Counted from the first letter of the stretch, positions 36,154 through 45,042 are shown. The stretch is 64,000 nucleotides of DNA from Hymenobacter crusticola (GCF_002154225.1 NZ_MTSE01000001.1:372001-436000); one strand, 5' to 3'. The notes: a model not told the origin generated them from the sequence alone. Program-made: numbers and translations.

Positions 36154-37380
36154 TCAGGACCTAGGTTTGTCGGTTGCCTCAGAAGCTAGGGTCTGAGCGG
36201 CGCGGCGTTGCAAATACCAGCTGAGTCCGAGCAGCAACACGCCACCCAGCAGGAAGAACAACGATTTATCCATGAAGCCCCACGTTAGCTTGAAGTAGGC
36301 TACGGCCGTGGTCAGGATGAACAGCACCGTTCCGAGGGTAACACGGTCGGGGTTTTGCTCTTGGTGGGCGCGCCAGAGCAGCGTGCCCGTATAGGCATAG
36401 AGCACTACCAGCGCGGCAATAGCTAATGGCAGCCCGCCCGGCAGGTAAAAACCGGGGAGCAAAAGCAGCCAATCGGTGGCGCCACCGAGGCGGCCGCGCT
36501 TGCGCTTTGCTACCAACGACAGCGCAAATACGCCTCCGAGGGCAGCCAGATACGCCAGCAGCGGCGGGCGCAGCATATCCGTGTAGCTGCCGGCTTCGCC
36601 GAAAATAGCTAGGCCTAGCATAAACAGGAAGGCTGCCGCGATGGGCGGGCCCTGCATCGCGCGGCCCGCGGGCCGATCGGTTTGCCAGTCGCCGAGGGTA
36701 TAAATCAGCATGGCGCCCACAAAGAACCACGTGATTTTGATGTGCAGAAAGCTCACCAGCAAGCCTGCTTGCCAGAGCAGCCCCACCGATAGTACCGTGC
36801 CGAGCAGGGCATCGGGGTGGCGCCACCAGTAATAGCCTAGGGTAAATGCCGTAAAGGCCGCTGTGGCGTAGCTAAACGCACCGAGCTGACCGGTGTTGTA
36901 GCCCTGCACAATGCAGCTGATAACCACCGTCATGATGAACAGTGCCCGGCTCTGGTACAAGTACGTCAGGGCGGTAGCGGCCACGGCCCAGGCTACAAGC
37001 CCCGTTACGTCGTAGCCAATGAGCTGGTACATCTGGCTTACCAGGATGATGGCCGCCCCGAACAAAATCAGACCTAGGCCTACCAAGCCAATACCTAGGG
37101 AGTGGTTGCCGCGCCGCAAAAAATGCTCACCCGCGGCGTAGCTGCCAGCCAAGGAACTCAGCAGAATACCTAGCCGTAGCGTTTCGGGCAATCCTTGCCA
37201 ATTGGCCGCAACCAGGCTGAGCACACTTAGCCCTACCAGCAAGCTACCGAGCAACGGCAGCAAGCCGATAGCTTTTTCATCGGGTGGATAGAGTCCTAGC
37301 AACTTTTGCTGCTGCTCGGCATTGATAATGCCCTGCTCTACCCATTTTGGGCTTTCTGTTTCGAGAAATTTACGACTCAT
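36154..37380 (-). CDS. DUF2157-family polytopic membrane protein
   Basis: A 408-residue protein. The N-terminal 45 residues are cytoplasmic with the DUF2157 pattern (WVEQGIINAEQQQKLLGLY); about twelve membrane segments follow. The C-terminal part resembles DUF4401. ATG 37380 is chosen because it starts the conserved region. The downstream GDYXXLXY gene begins 6 bases after its stop. The pair is widespread in envelopes and uncharacterised. Confidence 0.82.
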   Translation of the reverse strand: MSRKFLETESPKWVEQGIINAEQQQKLLGLYPPDEKAIGLLPLLGSLLVGLSVLSLVAANWQGLPETLRLGILLSSLAGSYAAGEHFLRRGNHSLGIGLVGLGLILFGAAIILVSQMYQLIGYDVTGLVAWAVAATALTYLYQSRALFIMTVVISCIVQGYNTGQLGAFSYATAAFTAFTLGYYWWRHPDALLGTVLSVGLLWQAGLLVSFLHIKITWFFVGAMLIYTLGDWQTDRPAGRAMQGPPIAAAFLFMLGLAIFGEAGSYTDMLRPPLLAYLAALGGVFALSLVAKRKRGRLGGATDWLLLLPGFYLPGGLPLAIAALVVLYAYTGTLLWRAHQEQNPDRVTLGTVLFILTTAVAYFKLTWGFMDKSLFFLLGGVLLLGLSWYLQRRAAQTLASEATDKPRS

Positions 37381-37479
37381 AGCTCCTGCAACATACGCAG
37401 AATGCAGCAAGGTGAAGCTAGGGTGAAGTGACTCGCCAGCGCATTGTGGCTGGCAACTACGTATCGCTGCTACGTACTG

Positions 37480-38244
37480 CTACTCCCAGATACCATTTGC
37501 GGTCGTCAGGATGATGGGTTTGCCATCGGTAACGACCAGCGTATGTTCGTGTTGCGCCACGAAGCCGCCGCGGTTGCCCACCAGCGTCCAGCCATCTTGC
37601 TGCTCTTCGGCATAGCTGGAAGCGGTGGAAATGAACGTTTCGACAGCCACCACGGAGTTCTTCTTGAAGCGGGTGCGGTTGCTTCCATCGTAGCAGTTCA
37701 AGATTTCGTGGGGTGCTTCGTGCAAACCCCGTCCGATGCCATGGCCTGCTAGGTTGCGAATCACCTTGTAGCCTGATTTGCGCGCCTCATTTTCGATCAG
37801 CCGACCGATTTCGGCAATCTTCACGCCTCCTCTGATTTGGGAAATAGCCTTCTGAAGAATGCGCTTCGAAGCATCAACGAGCGGCTGATGCGCATGATGG
37901 TCCTGACCTAGCACAAAGGAGCCGCCATTGTCGGACCAAAAGCCATCTAGCTCCGCCGACACGTCGATGTTGATTAAGTCACCTTCCTTCAAGACTTTAT
38001 GCTCGGACGGAATGCCGTGTGCCACTTCCTGGTTCACGCTGATACACGTCCAGCCCGGAAAGCCATACGTGAGGCGGGGCGCCGACTTGGCACCTAGCTC
38101 TTGCAGGAGCTTGCCGCCGTACTCATCCAGCTGCTGGGCCGTCATGCCTGGTTGGGCATACTCCCGCATGTGCTTCAGCGTCAAGCCTACTGCTTCGCTG
38201 ATTTTTTGCATTCCAAGCAAATCACTTTCCGAGGCTATCGACAT
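37480..38244 (-). CDS. map: type I methionine aminopeptidase
   Basis: A 254-residue enzyme removing the initiator methionine. The metal ligands are in the pita-bread fold: the two Asp in INIDVSAELDGFWSDNG, His in GHGIGRGLHEAPH, Glu in VAVETF and Glu in AQHEHTLVV. It has no N-terminal extension. It is usually near secY or translation genes, but here it lies between the membrane pair and a sulfurtransferase. The ATG at 38244 is the only good start. Confidence 0.95.
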   Translation of the reverse strand: MSIASESDLLGMQKISEAVGLTLKHMREYAQPGMTAQQLDEYGGKLLQELGAKSAPRLTYGFPGWTCISVNQEVAHGIPSEHKVLKEGDLINIDVSAELDGFWSDNGGSFVLGQDHHAHQPLVDASKRILQKAISQIRGGVKIAEIGRLIENEARKSGYKVIRNLAGHGIGRGLHEAPHEILNCYDGSNRTRFKKNSVVAVETFISTASSYAEEQQDGWTLVGNRGGFVAQHEHTLVVTDGKPIILTTANGIWE

Positions 38245-38277
38245 GCTTTATTGATCGTTAGTAGTTCTACTTACATT

Positions 38278-39150
38278 TTATACTTCCGTTGCAACGGCGC
38301 GGCCGCTGTTGGACCACTCACTCCACGAGCCTACATATAGCTTCGGAATTGGTAGGCTGGCGTAGGCCATAGCTAGGAGCGTATGACACGCCGTAACGCC
38401 AGAGCCGCAATGTACAACCACCTTTTCCGGCTGATAGTTACGAAGTGCTTCCCTGTACTTCTCCCGGAGTACTTCAGGCGCCAGGAAAAAGCCGTTGGCG
38501 TCTAGGTTACTGGTAAACGGAATATTGGCCGCGCCCGGAATATGGCCGGCAATCAAATCAATCGGCTCCTGCTCACCCCGGTAGCGAATCGCATCGCGCA
38601 CATCGATTACCAGCTGGTCGGGCGACTGCGCGGCTTGCTCTACCTCCTCCACCGAGGCGAGCGGCAGCTGCCAACTGTTGCGCGGATAAGCCGGCGCCGC
38701 TACGGGCTGCGGTGCGTTGGAGCTAACAGGAAAGCCGGCCGCAAGTGCCGCGTCTAGGCCCCCATCCAACACTTGCACGACCGGATGCCCCAGCGCCTTC
38801 AGCATCCACCAAAACCGAGCGGCGGCATTCGCGCCGTTCTTGTCGTCGTACACCACCACGTGTGAGGTCGGGCTGATACCTAGGTAGCCGAGCAGTTCCG
38901 CGAAGGTGTGGGCACTTGGGAGCGGGTGCCTCCCACCCTCGGCGGGTGTGGCGGCTTTGCGGGCTAGCTCATCTTCCAGATCTACCCACAGAGCGCCATC
39001 TAGATGAGCGGCAGCATACCTAGCTTGCACATTCGGTCCCGTCCGCACATCGATGAGGACTAGCTCCGGCGTGCCTTTGAGGCCGAGCAGTTCTTCGGGC
39101 TTGATGATGGGCGAGGGTTGCTCTGGCTGGTTATCGGCTACGTTGGTCAT
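38278..39150 (-). CDS. sseA: 3-mercaptopyruvate/thiosulfate sulfurtransferase
   Basis: A 290-residue protein with two rhodanese domains; the first is inactive and the second carries Cys248. The loop reads CGSGVTAC, the form typical of mercaptopyruvate rather than thiosulfate enzymes. It moves sulfur to acceptors in the cytoplasm. The thiamine operon 3 kb away needs sulfur carriers, but a link is only a guess. It ends 33 bases from the map start. Confidence 0.9.
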   Translation of the reverse strand: MTNVADNQPEQPSPIIKPEELLGLKGTPELVLIDVRTGPNVQARYAAAHLDGALWVDLEDELARKAATPAEGGRHPLPSAHTFAELLGYLGISPTSHVVVYDDKNGANAAARFWWMLKALGHPVVQVLDGGLDAALAAGFPVSSNAPQPVAAPAYPRNSWQLPLASVEEVEQAAQSPDQLVIDVRDAIRYRGEQEPIDLIAGHIPGAANIPFTSNLDANGFFLAPEVLREKYREALRNYQPEKVVVHCGSGVTACHTLLAMAYASLPIPKLYVGSWSEWSNSGRAVATEV

Positions 39151-39211
39151 TTGTGGTATCCTGGCTATTTGTGAGTGCGTTGCTAAACTTCTTCTTTTCT
39201 CAAGCCAACCC

Positions 39212-39883
39212 TTATTTGCTCGCCCGCGTCATCTCCCGCTTTCCGGCCGGGCCGGGCAGCTTTTCAATGAGCCAACCGGCTGCTTTCAAACTGCGGCGGA
39301 AGCTGCCTTTAGCGCAGTAGCTGGTGAGCAGACAACCTGGCGCGGCAGCTTCGTAAAGTTGGGCAAACACTTCATCGGTCCACATATCCGGCTGCTTCTC
39401 CGGCGCGAAGGCGTCGAAATAAATGACGTCGTAGTGGTTGGCTGCTAGGTGCGTCTCCTGCAAAGCACCCGTGATTTTGCGCAGCAGAAAACGGGGCAGC
39501 AACGGCACGGCTTCATCCCAGGCGGCGGCATGGAGCTGTTCGTATAACTCCAGCAGCTCCGGGTTGAGCAGGTAGCGCTCGGCTTGCAGGCTGGCAATTA
39601 CCTCCCCCGACAGCGGGTACTTCTCTATCGTGTCGTAGGCAACCGCTACCGACGTAGTGAGGCCGCGCTGCAACGTCAGCAATGCGTTTAGGCCCGTACC
39701 GAAACCTATTTCCAGCACCCGCACGGGACTTTTACCAGACGCCAAAGCGGGTTCTAAGGCGGCACCTAGGTACACGTGCATGGCTTCCTGCACGGCGCCG
39801 TGCGTGGAATGGTAATGCTCATTCAAGGCCGGCACGTAGAGCGTACTGGAGCCATCTTCGGTGGTTCGAACTTCGAGGTGCAT
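39212..39883 (-). CDS. mnmD: tRNA 5-methylaminomethyl-2-thiouridine methyltransferase
   Basis: A 223-residue SAM-dependent methyltransferase completing mnm5s2U in tRNA anticodons. The SAM loop is VLEIGFGTGLNALLTL and the catalytic region DAFAPEKQPDMWTDEVF. It is the stand-alone D-type without the oxidase domain found in MnmC fusions. ATG 39883 is chosen; a TTG four codons upstream is possible. A long inverted repeat lies directly upstream. Confidence 0.92.
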   Translation of the reverse strand: MHLEVRTTEDGSSTLYVPALNEHYHSTHGAVQEAMHVYLGAALEPALASGKSPVRVLEIGFGTGLNALLTLQRGLTTSVAVAYDTIEKYPLSGEVIASLQAERYLLNPELLELYEQLHAAAWDEAVPLLPRFLLRKITGALQETHLAANHYDVIYFDAFAPEKQPDMWTDEVFAQLYEAAAPGCLLTSYCAKGSFRRSLKAAGWLIEKLPGPAGKREMTRASK

Positions 39884-39902
39884 CTGGTTTTTCAATTAGA
39901 AC

Positions 39903-40010
39903 GTCATGCTGAGCCTGCCGAACCGGAGGAAGGCGTCAGCCAAGCATCTCTACTGCAATAGTAAATGATATACTATTGCAGTAGAGATGCTTCGGCAGGC
40001 TCAGCATGAC
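39903..40010. repeat. GTCATGCTGAGC-family inverted repeat with a 21-base insertion
   Basis: The right arm is 39971-40010. The left arm is the same sequence reversed but interrupted by 21 extra bases at 39923-39943 (ccggaggaaggcgtcagcca plus a). The outer part is 39903-39922 and the inner part 39944-39963, with a 7-base loop. It lies between mnmD and the thioesterase gene. Confidence 0.88.
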
Positions 40011-40034
40011 AAAACACTAAAAACAACCACATCT

Positions 40035-40466
40035 ATGGCTCGCGTAAAAGTAGACCTTCCCGATGCTTTTCTACTCACGGTCAAGATTCCCGTGCGGATT
40101 ACGGATCTTAACTATGGCGCCCACCTCGGCAACGACGCGCTGCTCAGCATTTTGCACGAAGCGCGGGTGCAGTTTCTGCAGCACATCGGCATCCCGGAGT
40201 TCGAGCCCGAAACCCAGCTAGGCCTCATCATGGCCGATGTGGCCATTGAATACAAGGGCGAAGGGTTCCACGGCGACGTGCTTCACATTCAGCTAGCCGC
40301 CACCGACTTAAACAAGTACGGCTTCGACGTAGTGTATTGGGTGAAGGCGCAAGATGACCGCGAAATTGCGCGGGCCAAAACCGGCATGCTGTGCTTCGAC
40401 TACAATACCCGCAAGCTTCGCTCCTTACCAACGGGGGTAATAACTGGCTTGCCGGAGCACAAGTAA
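40035..40466 (+). CDS. hotdog-fold acyl-CoA thioesterase
   Basis: A 143-residue 4HBT-type thioesterase. The start of the hotdog helix is marked by ITDLNYGAHLGNDALLSILHEAR, where the D-x-N-x-x-H-x-x-N pattern includes the usual catalytic Asp/Asn positions. ATG 40035 is chosen; the longer frame begins inside the palindromic repeat (MLRQAQHD) and is an artefact. The substrate is an unknown acyl thioester. It precedes the TenI-like gene by 12 bases. Confidence 0.87.
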   Translation: MARVKVDLPDAFLLTVKIPVRITDLNYGAHLGNDALLSILHEARVQFLQHIGIPEFEPETQLGLIMADVAIEYKGEGFHGDVLHIQLAATDLNKYGFDVVYWVKAQDDREIARAKTGMLCFDYNTRKLRSLPTGVITGLPEHK

Positions 40467-40478
40467 ACACTTGCTGCT

Positions 40479-41090
40479 ATGCGTTTTACGCTTCTACTGA
40501 TTTCGCCACCCGAAGAAAATCCGACTGAAATCCCGACGCTGGTTCAGCTCTTTGAAGCGGGGCTAGGGTTGTTTCACCTGCGCAAACCTGAGTGGACCGA
40601 GGCGCAGCTAGCCGACTACCTACGGGCAGTACCGGCAGAGTTGCACTCGCGCATCGTGTTGCACTCACATTATGCACTGGCTCAACAGTATGCGCTGCAT
40701 GGCCTGCACCTACCCGCGCGGAGCCGCCTCACTTGGCGACCTAGCTTGCTGCCGGCGGGTCAATCCTTATCAACGTCCTTTCATACGCTAGCCGAAGTGC
40801 AGCAGCACCGTCGCCGCTACGATTACGTAACGCTCAGCCCCATTTTCGACAGCGTCAGCAAGGCGGGCTACAGCAGCGCTTTCAACCTAGGTGCTTTGCA
40901 AAAAGCATTGGGCAAGTTACAGCGCCGGGCGGACTGCGCACCGCAGGTTATTGCCCTAGGTGGCATTACAGTCGATACGATAGGTGCCGCTCAGAAGGTA
41001 GGCTTTGCGGGTGCGGCGGTGCTCGGCGCGGTTTGGCAAGCGCCTGATCCGGTAACTGCTTTCCAAGCCATCAAATCAAAAATCAGCTAG
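40479..41090 (+). CDS. ThiE/TenI-family protein
   Basis: A 203-residue TIM-barrel of the thiamine-phosphate-synthase superfamily. GLGLFHLRKPEWTEAQLADYL replaces the QLRxK region of true ThiE. DYVTLSPIFDSVSKAGY and VIALGGITVDTI match the phosphate-binding end. A canonical ThiE lies 3 kb away, so this is more likely a TenI-like aromatase or salvage relative. It overlaps the convergent thiF by 15 bases, and it sits 12 bases after the thioesterase gene. Confidence 0.8.
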   Translation: MRFTLLLISPPEENPTEIPTLVQLFEAGLGLFHLRKPEWTEAQLADYLRAVPAELHSRIVLHSHYALAQQYALHGLHLPARSRLTWRPSLLPAGQSLSTSFHTLAEVQQHRRRYDYVTLSPIFDSVSKAGYSSAFNLGALQKALGKLQRRADCAPQVIALGGITVDTIGAAQKVGFAGAAVLGAVWQAPDPVTAFQAIKSKIS

Positions 41091-42128
41091 GCCGTTGCGC
41101 AAGGAGGCGACTTGCTCGAAGCCGTTTGCCTGGAGTAGCCGCACGGCTTGCTGACTACGGCGGCCGCTGGCACAGTGTACCACAATAGGGTGGTCGCGCG
41201 TCAATGACGGCAGCGCCGCCGCGAGTTGCCCTAGCGGAATCAAGCGCCCACCGATGTTGCGCGCGGCATATTCATGCTCCTCACGCACGTCGAGCAGCAC
41301 TAGGTTTGCTTGCCCTATAAGCCGCTGCTTCAGCTCATCGGCCGTGACTTCAGGCACTGCGTCTGGTTCGCAAACGCTCTCATAATCAACTAGCTCCTTA
41401 GGTACTTGATTGATGGGCACTACCTCAAAGGAGATGGTAGAGAAAGCTAGGTTCAGGGCATCTAAGATGAGCAACCGGCCGCTGAGCACCTCTCCCACGC
41501 CGGTGATTAGCTTAATCACCTCGTTGGCTTGGAGCGTGCCCACTATGCCTGGCAACACACCTAGCACCCCAATTTCGGAGCAGTTGGGCGATTCGTCCGG
41601 TGGCTCGGGAAACAGGCAGCGGTACGTGGGGCCACCTTGGTAATTGAAGACGGTTACTTGCCCTTCAAACTTGAAAATGGCGCCGAACACCAGCGGCTTA
41701 CCAAGCAGCACGCAGGCATCATTGAGCAAGTAGCGTGTGGCAAAGTTGTCGGAGCAATCGACTACGATGTCGTAGTCAGTCAGCAACGTACGGGCGTTGG
41801 AAGCGGTTACCCGAGCTAGGTGGGGCTGCACGCTGATGAATGGATTTTGCGCCCGCAGCTTTTCCGCCGCGACTTCCACTTTCGGCCGTCCTACATCGGC
41901 TGTGGCATAAAGGACCTGACGCTGCAAGTTGGTTTCGTCTACCGTGTCGAAGTCGAGCAGACCTAGGGTACCCACGCCGGCGGCGGCTAAGTATTGGAGT
42001 ACCGGGCAGCCTAGGCCGCCGCACCCTACCACCAGCACGCTGGCGGCTTTCAGCTTCTGCTGCCCCTCCAAGCCGATTTCTGGCAGGCGAATGTGGCGGT
42101 CGTAGCGACGCAGTTCGGCGGTAGTCAT
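41076..42128 (-). CDS. thiF: ThiF/MoeB-type adenylyltransferase with rhodanese domain
   Basis: A 350-residue fusion. The E1-like domain (1-250) carries the ATP loop VVGCGGLGCPVLQYLA near 32-47 and the adenylation Arg in NLQRQ. The rhodanese domain (260-350) carries the acceptor cysteine in VVHCASGRRS. It activates the ThiS C-terminus and loads sulfur. It is the last gene of the thi operon. A MoeB role is possible because the families are alike, but the operon favours ThiF. It overlaps the TenI-like gene by 15 bases. Confidence 0.88.
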   Translation of the reverse strand: MTTAELRRYDRHIRLPEIGLEGQQKLKAASVLVVGCGGLGCPVLQYLAAAGVGTLGLLDFDTVDETNLQRQVLYATADVGRPKVEVAAEKLRAQNPFISVQPHLARVTASNARTLLTDYDIVVDCSDNFATRYLLNDACVLLGKPLVFGAIFKFEGQVTVFNYQGGPTYRCLFPEPPDESPNCSEIGVLGVLPGIVGTLQANEVIKLITGVGEVLSGRLLILDALNLAFSTISFEVVPINQVPKELVDYESVCEPDAVPEVTADELKQRLIGQANLVLLDVREEHEYAARNIGGRLIPLGQLAAALPSLTRDHPIVVHCASGRRSQQAVRLLQANGFEQVASLRNGLADF

Positions 42129-42153
42129 AGCAAAAAACGTTTCATTTAGAACG

Positions 42154-42261
42154 GGGGTAGAGACGCGACACTTCGCGTCTCATCGTTGCGGATATTGTTT
42201 AGCTAGGTTGGACAGCTCCAATTGTTCAATGAGGAGACGCGAAGTGTCGCGTCTCTACCCC
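42154..42261. repeat. 27-bp perfect inverted repeat (GTAGAGACGCG family)
   Basis: GGGGTAGAGACGCGACACTT starts the left arm (42154-42180) and its exact reverse complement ends the right arm (42235-42261). Each arm also folds on itself (AGACGCG/CGCGTCT). It lies between thiH and thiF inside the operon. Confidence 0.88.
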
Positions 42262-42301
42262 GCTCAGCCATTCGTAGCGCAACTACCTATGCCATTGAAA
42301 A

Positions 42302-43423
42302 TTAGCGCGACAAAGCCGTAAGGGCCGCGTCCCAATCTTTCCACACGGGCTCATACCCTTGGCGGCGCAGCATGGCGGCAATTTCCTGGGGGCTGCGCTC
42401 GTCGGAAATCTCGAATTGCTCCAACGACTCCGGCTCCACGATGTAGCCGCCGGGGTTGGTCTTGGAGCCTGCGCTGACGGAGGTGATGCCCAGCCGCACA
42501 ATATGGTCGCGGAAAGTGGGCGTCTCGCGAGTCGAGATGGACAGCTCAACTTCTTCGTTGAGCAAGCGATAGGCGCAAATTAATTGCACCAACTCGCGGT
42601 CGGTCATTTCGACTTTGGGCTGGAGCAGGCCCTCGGCTGGGCGCAAGCGCGGAAACGACAGGCTGTACTTGGTTTGCCAGTAGGTGCGCTCTAGGTAGTC
42701 GAGGTGCAGGGCGGTAAAGAAGCTATCGGTGCGCCAATCCTCCAATCCAAACAGCACCCCTAGCCCCATCTTGTGCACGCCCGCTTGGCCGAGCCGGTCC
42801 GGCGTTTCGAGGCGGTAGTAGAAGTTCGACTTCTTACCTTTCGGGTGATGCTTTTTGTAATCCTGCTGATGGTAGGTCTCTTGGTAGACCAATACCGCGT
42901 GCAAGCCTTCTGCTATTAACAGCTCATAATCAGGCTCATCGAGCGGCTGCACCTCCATGGAAATCTGGGCAAAGTGCACGCGCAGCACCTGAATGGCTTT
43001 GCGCAAGTAGTCCACGCCCACTGTTTGGTTCGCCTCGCCCGTTACCAAGAGCACGTGCTCATAGCCCCAATCCTTGAGCACTGCCGCCTCTTGCAGCATT
43101 TCCACCCCGCTGAGTGTGCGCCGCCGAATCTTGTTATCAAGGCTAAAGCCGCAGTACGTGCAGATGTTCTGGCATTCATTCGACAGATAAAGAGGCACAT
43201 ACAGCTGCACCGTGTTGCCGAAGCGCTTGCGCGTGAGCTGGTGGCTGAGTTGAGCCATCTGTTCCAAATAGGGCGCGGCGGCGGGCGAAATCAGCGCTTT
43301 GAAGTCTTCCAACGTGCGCTTCGGAGCGCGTAAGGCGAACTCCACATCCGCGGCCGTTTTGGCGTAGATGCTGGCTTTGACATCGTCCCAGAGGTGAGCG
43401 TCGAAGATCGGGCGGAAACTCAT
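42302..43423 (-). CDS. thiH: 2-iminoacetate synthase
   Basis: A 373-residue radical-SAM tyrosine lyase that makes dehydroglycine for thiazole. The cluster motif is C84-x3-C88-x2-C91 (CQNICTYC) and the C-terminal BATS domain holds the second half of the barrel. ATG 43423 starts MSFRPIFD; the longer frame begins MLRQAQHD inside a repeat. Use of ThiH instead of the oxygen-dependent ThiO means that thiazole synthesis does not need oxygen. Confidence 0.96.
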   Translation of the reverse strand: MSFRPIFDAHLWDDVKASIYAKTAADVEFALRAPKRTLEDFKALISPAAAPYLEQMAQLSHQLTRKRFGNTVQLYVPLYLSNECQNICTYCGFSLDNKIRRRTLSGVEMLQEAAVLKDWGYEHVLLVTGEANQTVGVDYLRKAIQVLRVHFAQISMEVQPLDEPDYELLIAEGLHAVLVYQETYHQQDYKKHHPKGKKSNFYYRLETPDRLGQAGVHKMGLGVLFGLEDWRTDSFFTALHLDYLERTYWQTKYSLSFPRLRPAEGLLQPKVEMTDRELVQLICAYRLLNEEVELSISTRETPTFRDHIVRLGITSVSAGSKTNPGGYIVEPESLEQFEISDERSPQEIAAMLRRQGYEPVWKDWDAALTALSR

Positions 43424-43445
43424 GGTAAACAGAATGTAAGGTAGT

Positions 43446-43541
43446 CCGTCATGCTGAGCTTGTCGAAGCATCTCTCCTGCAGTGCTAACCCCAATCGTTC
43501 AACGAAGCAGGAGAGATGCTTCCACAAGCTCAGCATGACGG
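43446..43541. repeat. GTCATGCTGAGC-family inverted repeat
   Basis: The 35-base arms 43446-43480 and 43507-43541 are reverse complements with one mismatch. The core is GTCATGCTGAGCTTGTCGAA. It fills the gap between thiG and thiH. Confidence 0.9.
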
Positions 43542-43556
43542 TCTTTTTAGGTATTT

Positions 43557-44330
43557 CTAGTCTAAAAACGCCGTGAGCGGGGAGCTAGCTTCTGCATGCG
43601 CCACGGGTGCCGCTAGGCGCGCCTCATACGCCATTCGCCCGGCCTCCACGGCTAGCCGGAAGGCCTGCGCCATTTGCACCGGCTGACCTGCCACCGCAAT
43701 AGCCGTATTCACTAGCACCGCATCGGCACCCATTTCGAGTGCAGCGGCCGCGTGCGAAGGCGCCCCAATACCCGCATCAACAACCACTGGCACCCGACTT
43801 TGACCGATAATGATTTCCAAGAACTCTTTGGTCAGCAAGCCTTTATTAGAACCAATAGGTGAACCTAGGGGCATCACGGCGGCTACACCTACTTCCTCCA
43901 AACGCTTGCACAGCACTGGATCAGCGTGGATGTAGGGCAGCACCACAAAACCTAGCTTCGCCAGTTCCTCGGCGGCCCTCAGCGTCTCCACTGGGTCAGG
44001 GAGCAAGTACTTGGGGTCGGGATGAATTTCGAGCTTGATCCAGTTCGTTTCCAGCGCTTCGCGGGCGAGCTGGGCGGCAAAAACAGCTTCACGAGCCGTG
44101 CGTACGCCCGAGGTATTGGGCAGCAAGTTGAACTGGGGATGAGCTAGGTGACGCAAGATGTCGTCTTGGGTATCGGCTACATCTACGCGCTTCAGGGCGA
44201 CCGTCACGAGCTCCGAGCCAGAGGCAAGCAGCGCTTCCTCCATCAACTCCGCCGAGCTAAACTTACCGGTGCCGGTAAACAGGCGCGAGGAAAACGTGCG
44301 GCCGGCAATACAAAGTGGCTGAGGCGTCAT
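43557..44330 (-). CDS. thiG: thiazole synthase
   Basis: A 257-residue TIM-barrel that joins deoxyxylulose phosphate, dehydroglycine and ThiS thiocarboxylate into thiazole phosphate. Visible features are RLFTGTGKF, the Schiff-base lysine in VALKRVD, and the phosphate loops [10 protein letters not shown] and [30 protein letters not shown]. Its start overlaps the thiE stop by 4 bases, so it is coupled to that gene. Confidence 0.97.
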   Translation of the reverse strand: MTPQPLCIAGRTFSSRLFTGTGKFSSAELMEEALLASGSELVTVALKRVDVADTQDDILRHLAHPQFNLLPNTSGVRTAREAVFAAQLAREALETNWIKLEIHPDPKYLLPDPVETLRAAEELAKLGFVVLPYIHADPVLCKRLEEVGVAAVMPLGSPIGSNKGLLTKEFLEIIIGQSRVPVVVDAGIGAPSHAAAALEMGADAVLVNTAIAVAGQPVQMAQAFRLAVEAGRMAYEARLAAPVAHAEASSPLTAFLD

Positions 44331-44953
44331 ACGGCGGCGGGTAAACTCGTGAGAGCAGTTAAAAATTGGGCCGCTGCCGTCGCCGGATCTGCCGTGCCCG
44401 ACACTGCCCCGGATACCGCAATGCCGTGCAAGCCCGTGGCGCGTAGCGCCTCTACGTCAGACAGAATAATGCCGCCAATGCCAATAATCGGCACCGTGAA
44501 ACCGGCGGCGCGGCATTGCGCCAGCAGCGTTTGGTAGCCTTCCAACCCAAGGATCGGGCTCAGGTTCTGCTTGGTAGTGGTGAAGCGGAAGGGACCTAGC
44601 CCGATGTAGTCCACACCGGCCGCTACCAAGCCTTCAATATCGGCGAAGGTGTTGGCCGTGCCGCCTACGATGTAGCCGGGGCCGAGAATGGCACGGGCTT
44701 CCTGCGGCGGCATATCTTGCTTGCCTAGGTGCACCCCATCGGCCCCGATGGCTTGCGCTATTTGCGGGTTGTCGTTGATAATGAGCTTGGCACCGTGCTG
44801 GCGACACACCTGCTGCATCTCGCGGGCTAGCTGTTCCCAAGCGTCGTAAGCTAGGTTCTTCACCCGCAGCTGCACCCAATCGACTCCGCCTTGGCAAGCT
44901 AGGTCGGCCAGTGCGGGCGAGTCGGTGATATAATGAAGTGGACTGATTTGCAT
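44327..44953 (-). CDS. thiE: thiamine-phosphate synthase
   Basis: A 208-residue enzyme that joins HMP-pyrophosphate to thiazole phosphate. The pyrophosphate site is VQLRVKN with [31 protein letters not shown] and the late GIGGI form the phosphate loop. Compared with the TenI-like gene at 40479, all ThiE key residues are present. It overlaps thiG by 4 bases. Confidence 0.96.
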   Translation of the reverse strand: MQISPLHYITDSPALADLACQGGVDWVQLRVKNLAYDAWEQLAREMQQVCRQHGAKLIINDNPQIAQAIGADGVHLGKQDMPPQEARAILGPGYIVGGTANTFADIEGLVAAGVDYIGLGPFRFTTTKQNLSPILGLEGYQTLLAQCRAAGFTVPIIGIGGIILSDVEALRATGLHGIAVSGAVSGTADPATAAAQFLTALTSLPAAV

Positions 44954-44966
44954 GTGGTTTTACTTT

Positions 44967-45042
44967 GTAGCGCGGACTCTGTAGTCCACGCTTGCTTCCG
45001 TTCGCATCTATTCTTCCAGGCGCGGACTACAGAGTCCGCGCT
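44967..45042. repeat. inverted repeat of the GTAGCGCG family with a changed stem
   Basis: The left arm (44967-44991) starts GTAGCGCG and the right arm is 45020-45042; they are complementary with one mismatch. The internal stem is GGACT/AGTCC instead of GAAGCT/AGCTTC. The right arm contains the thiD stop codon. Confidence 0.85.
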
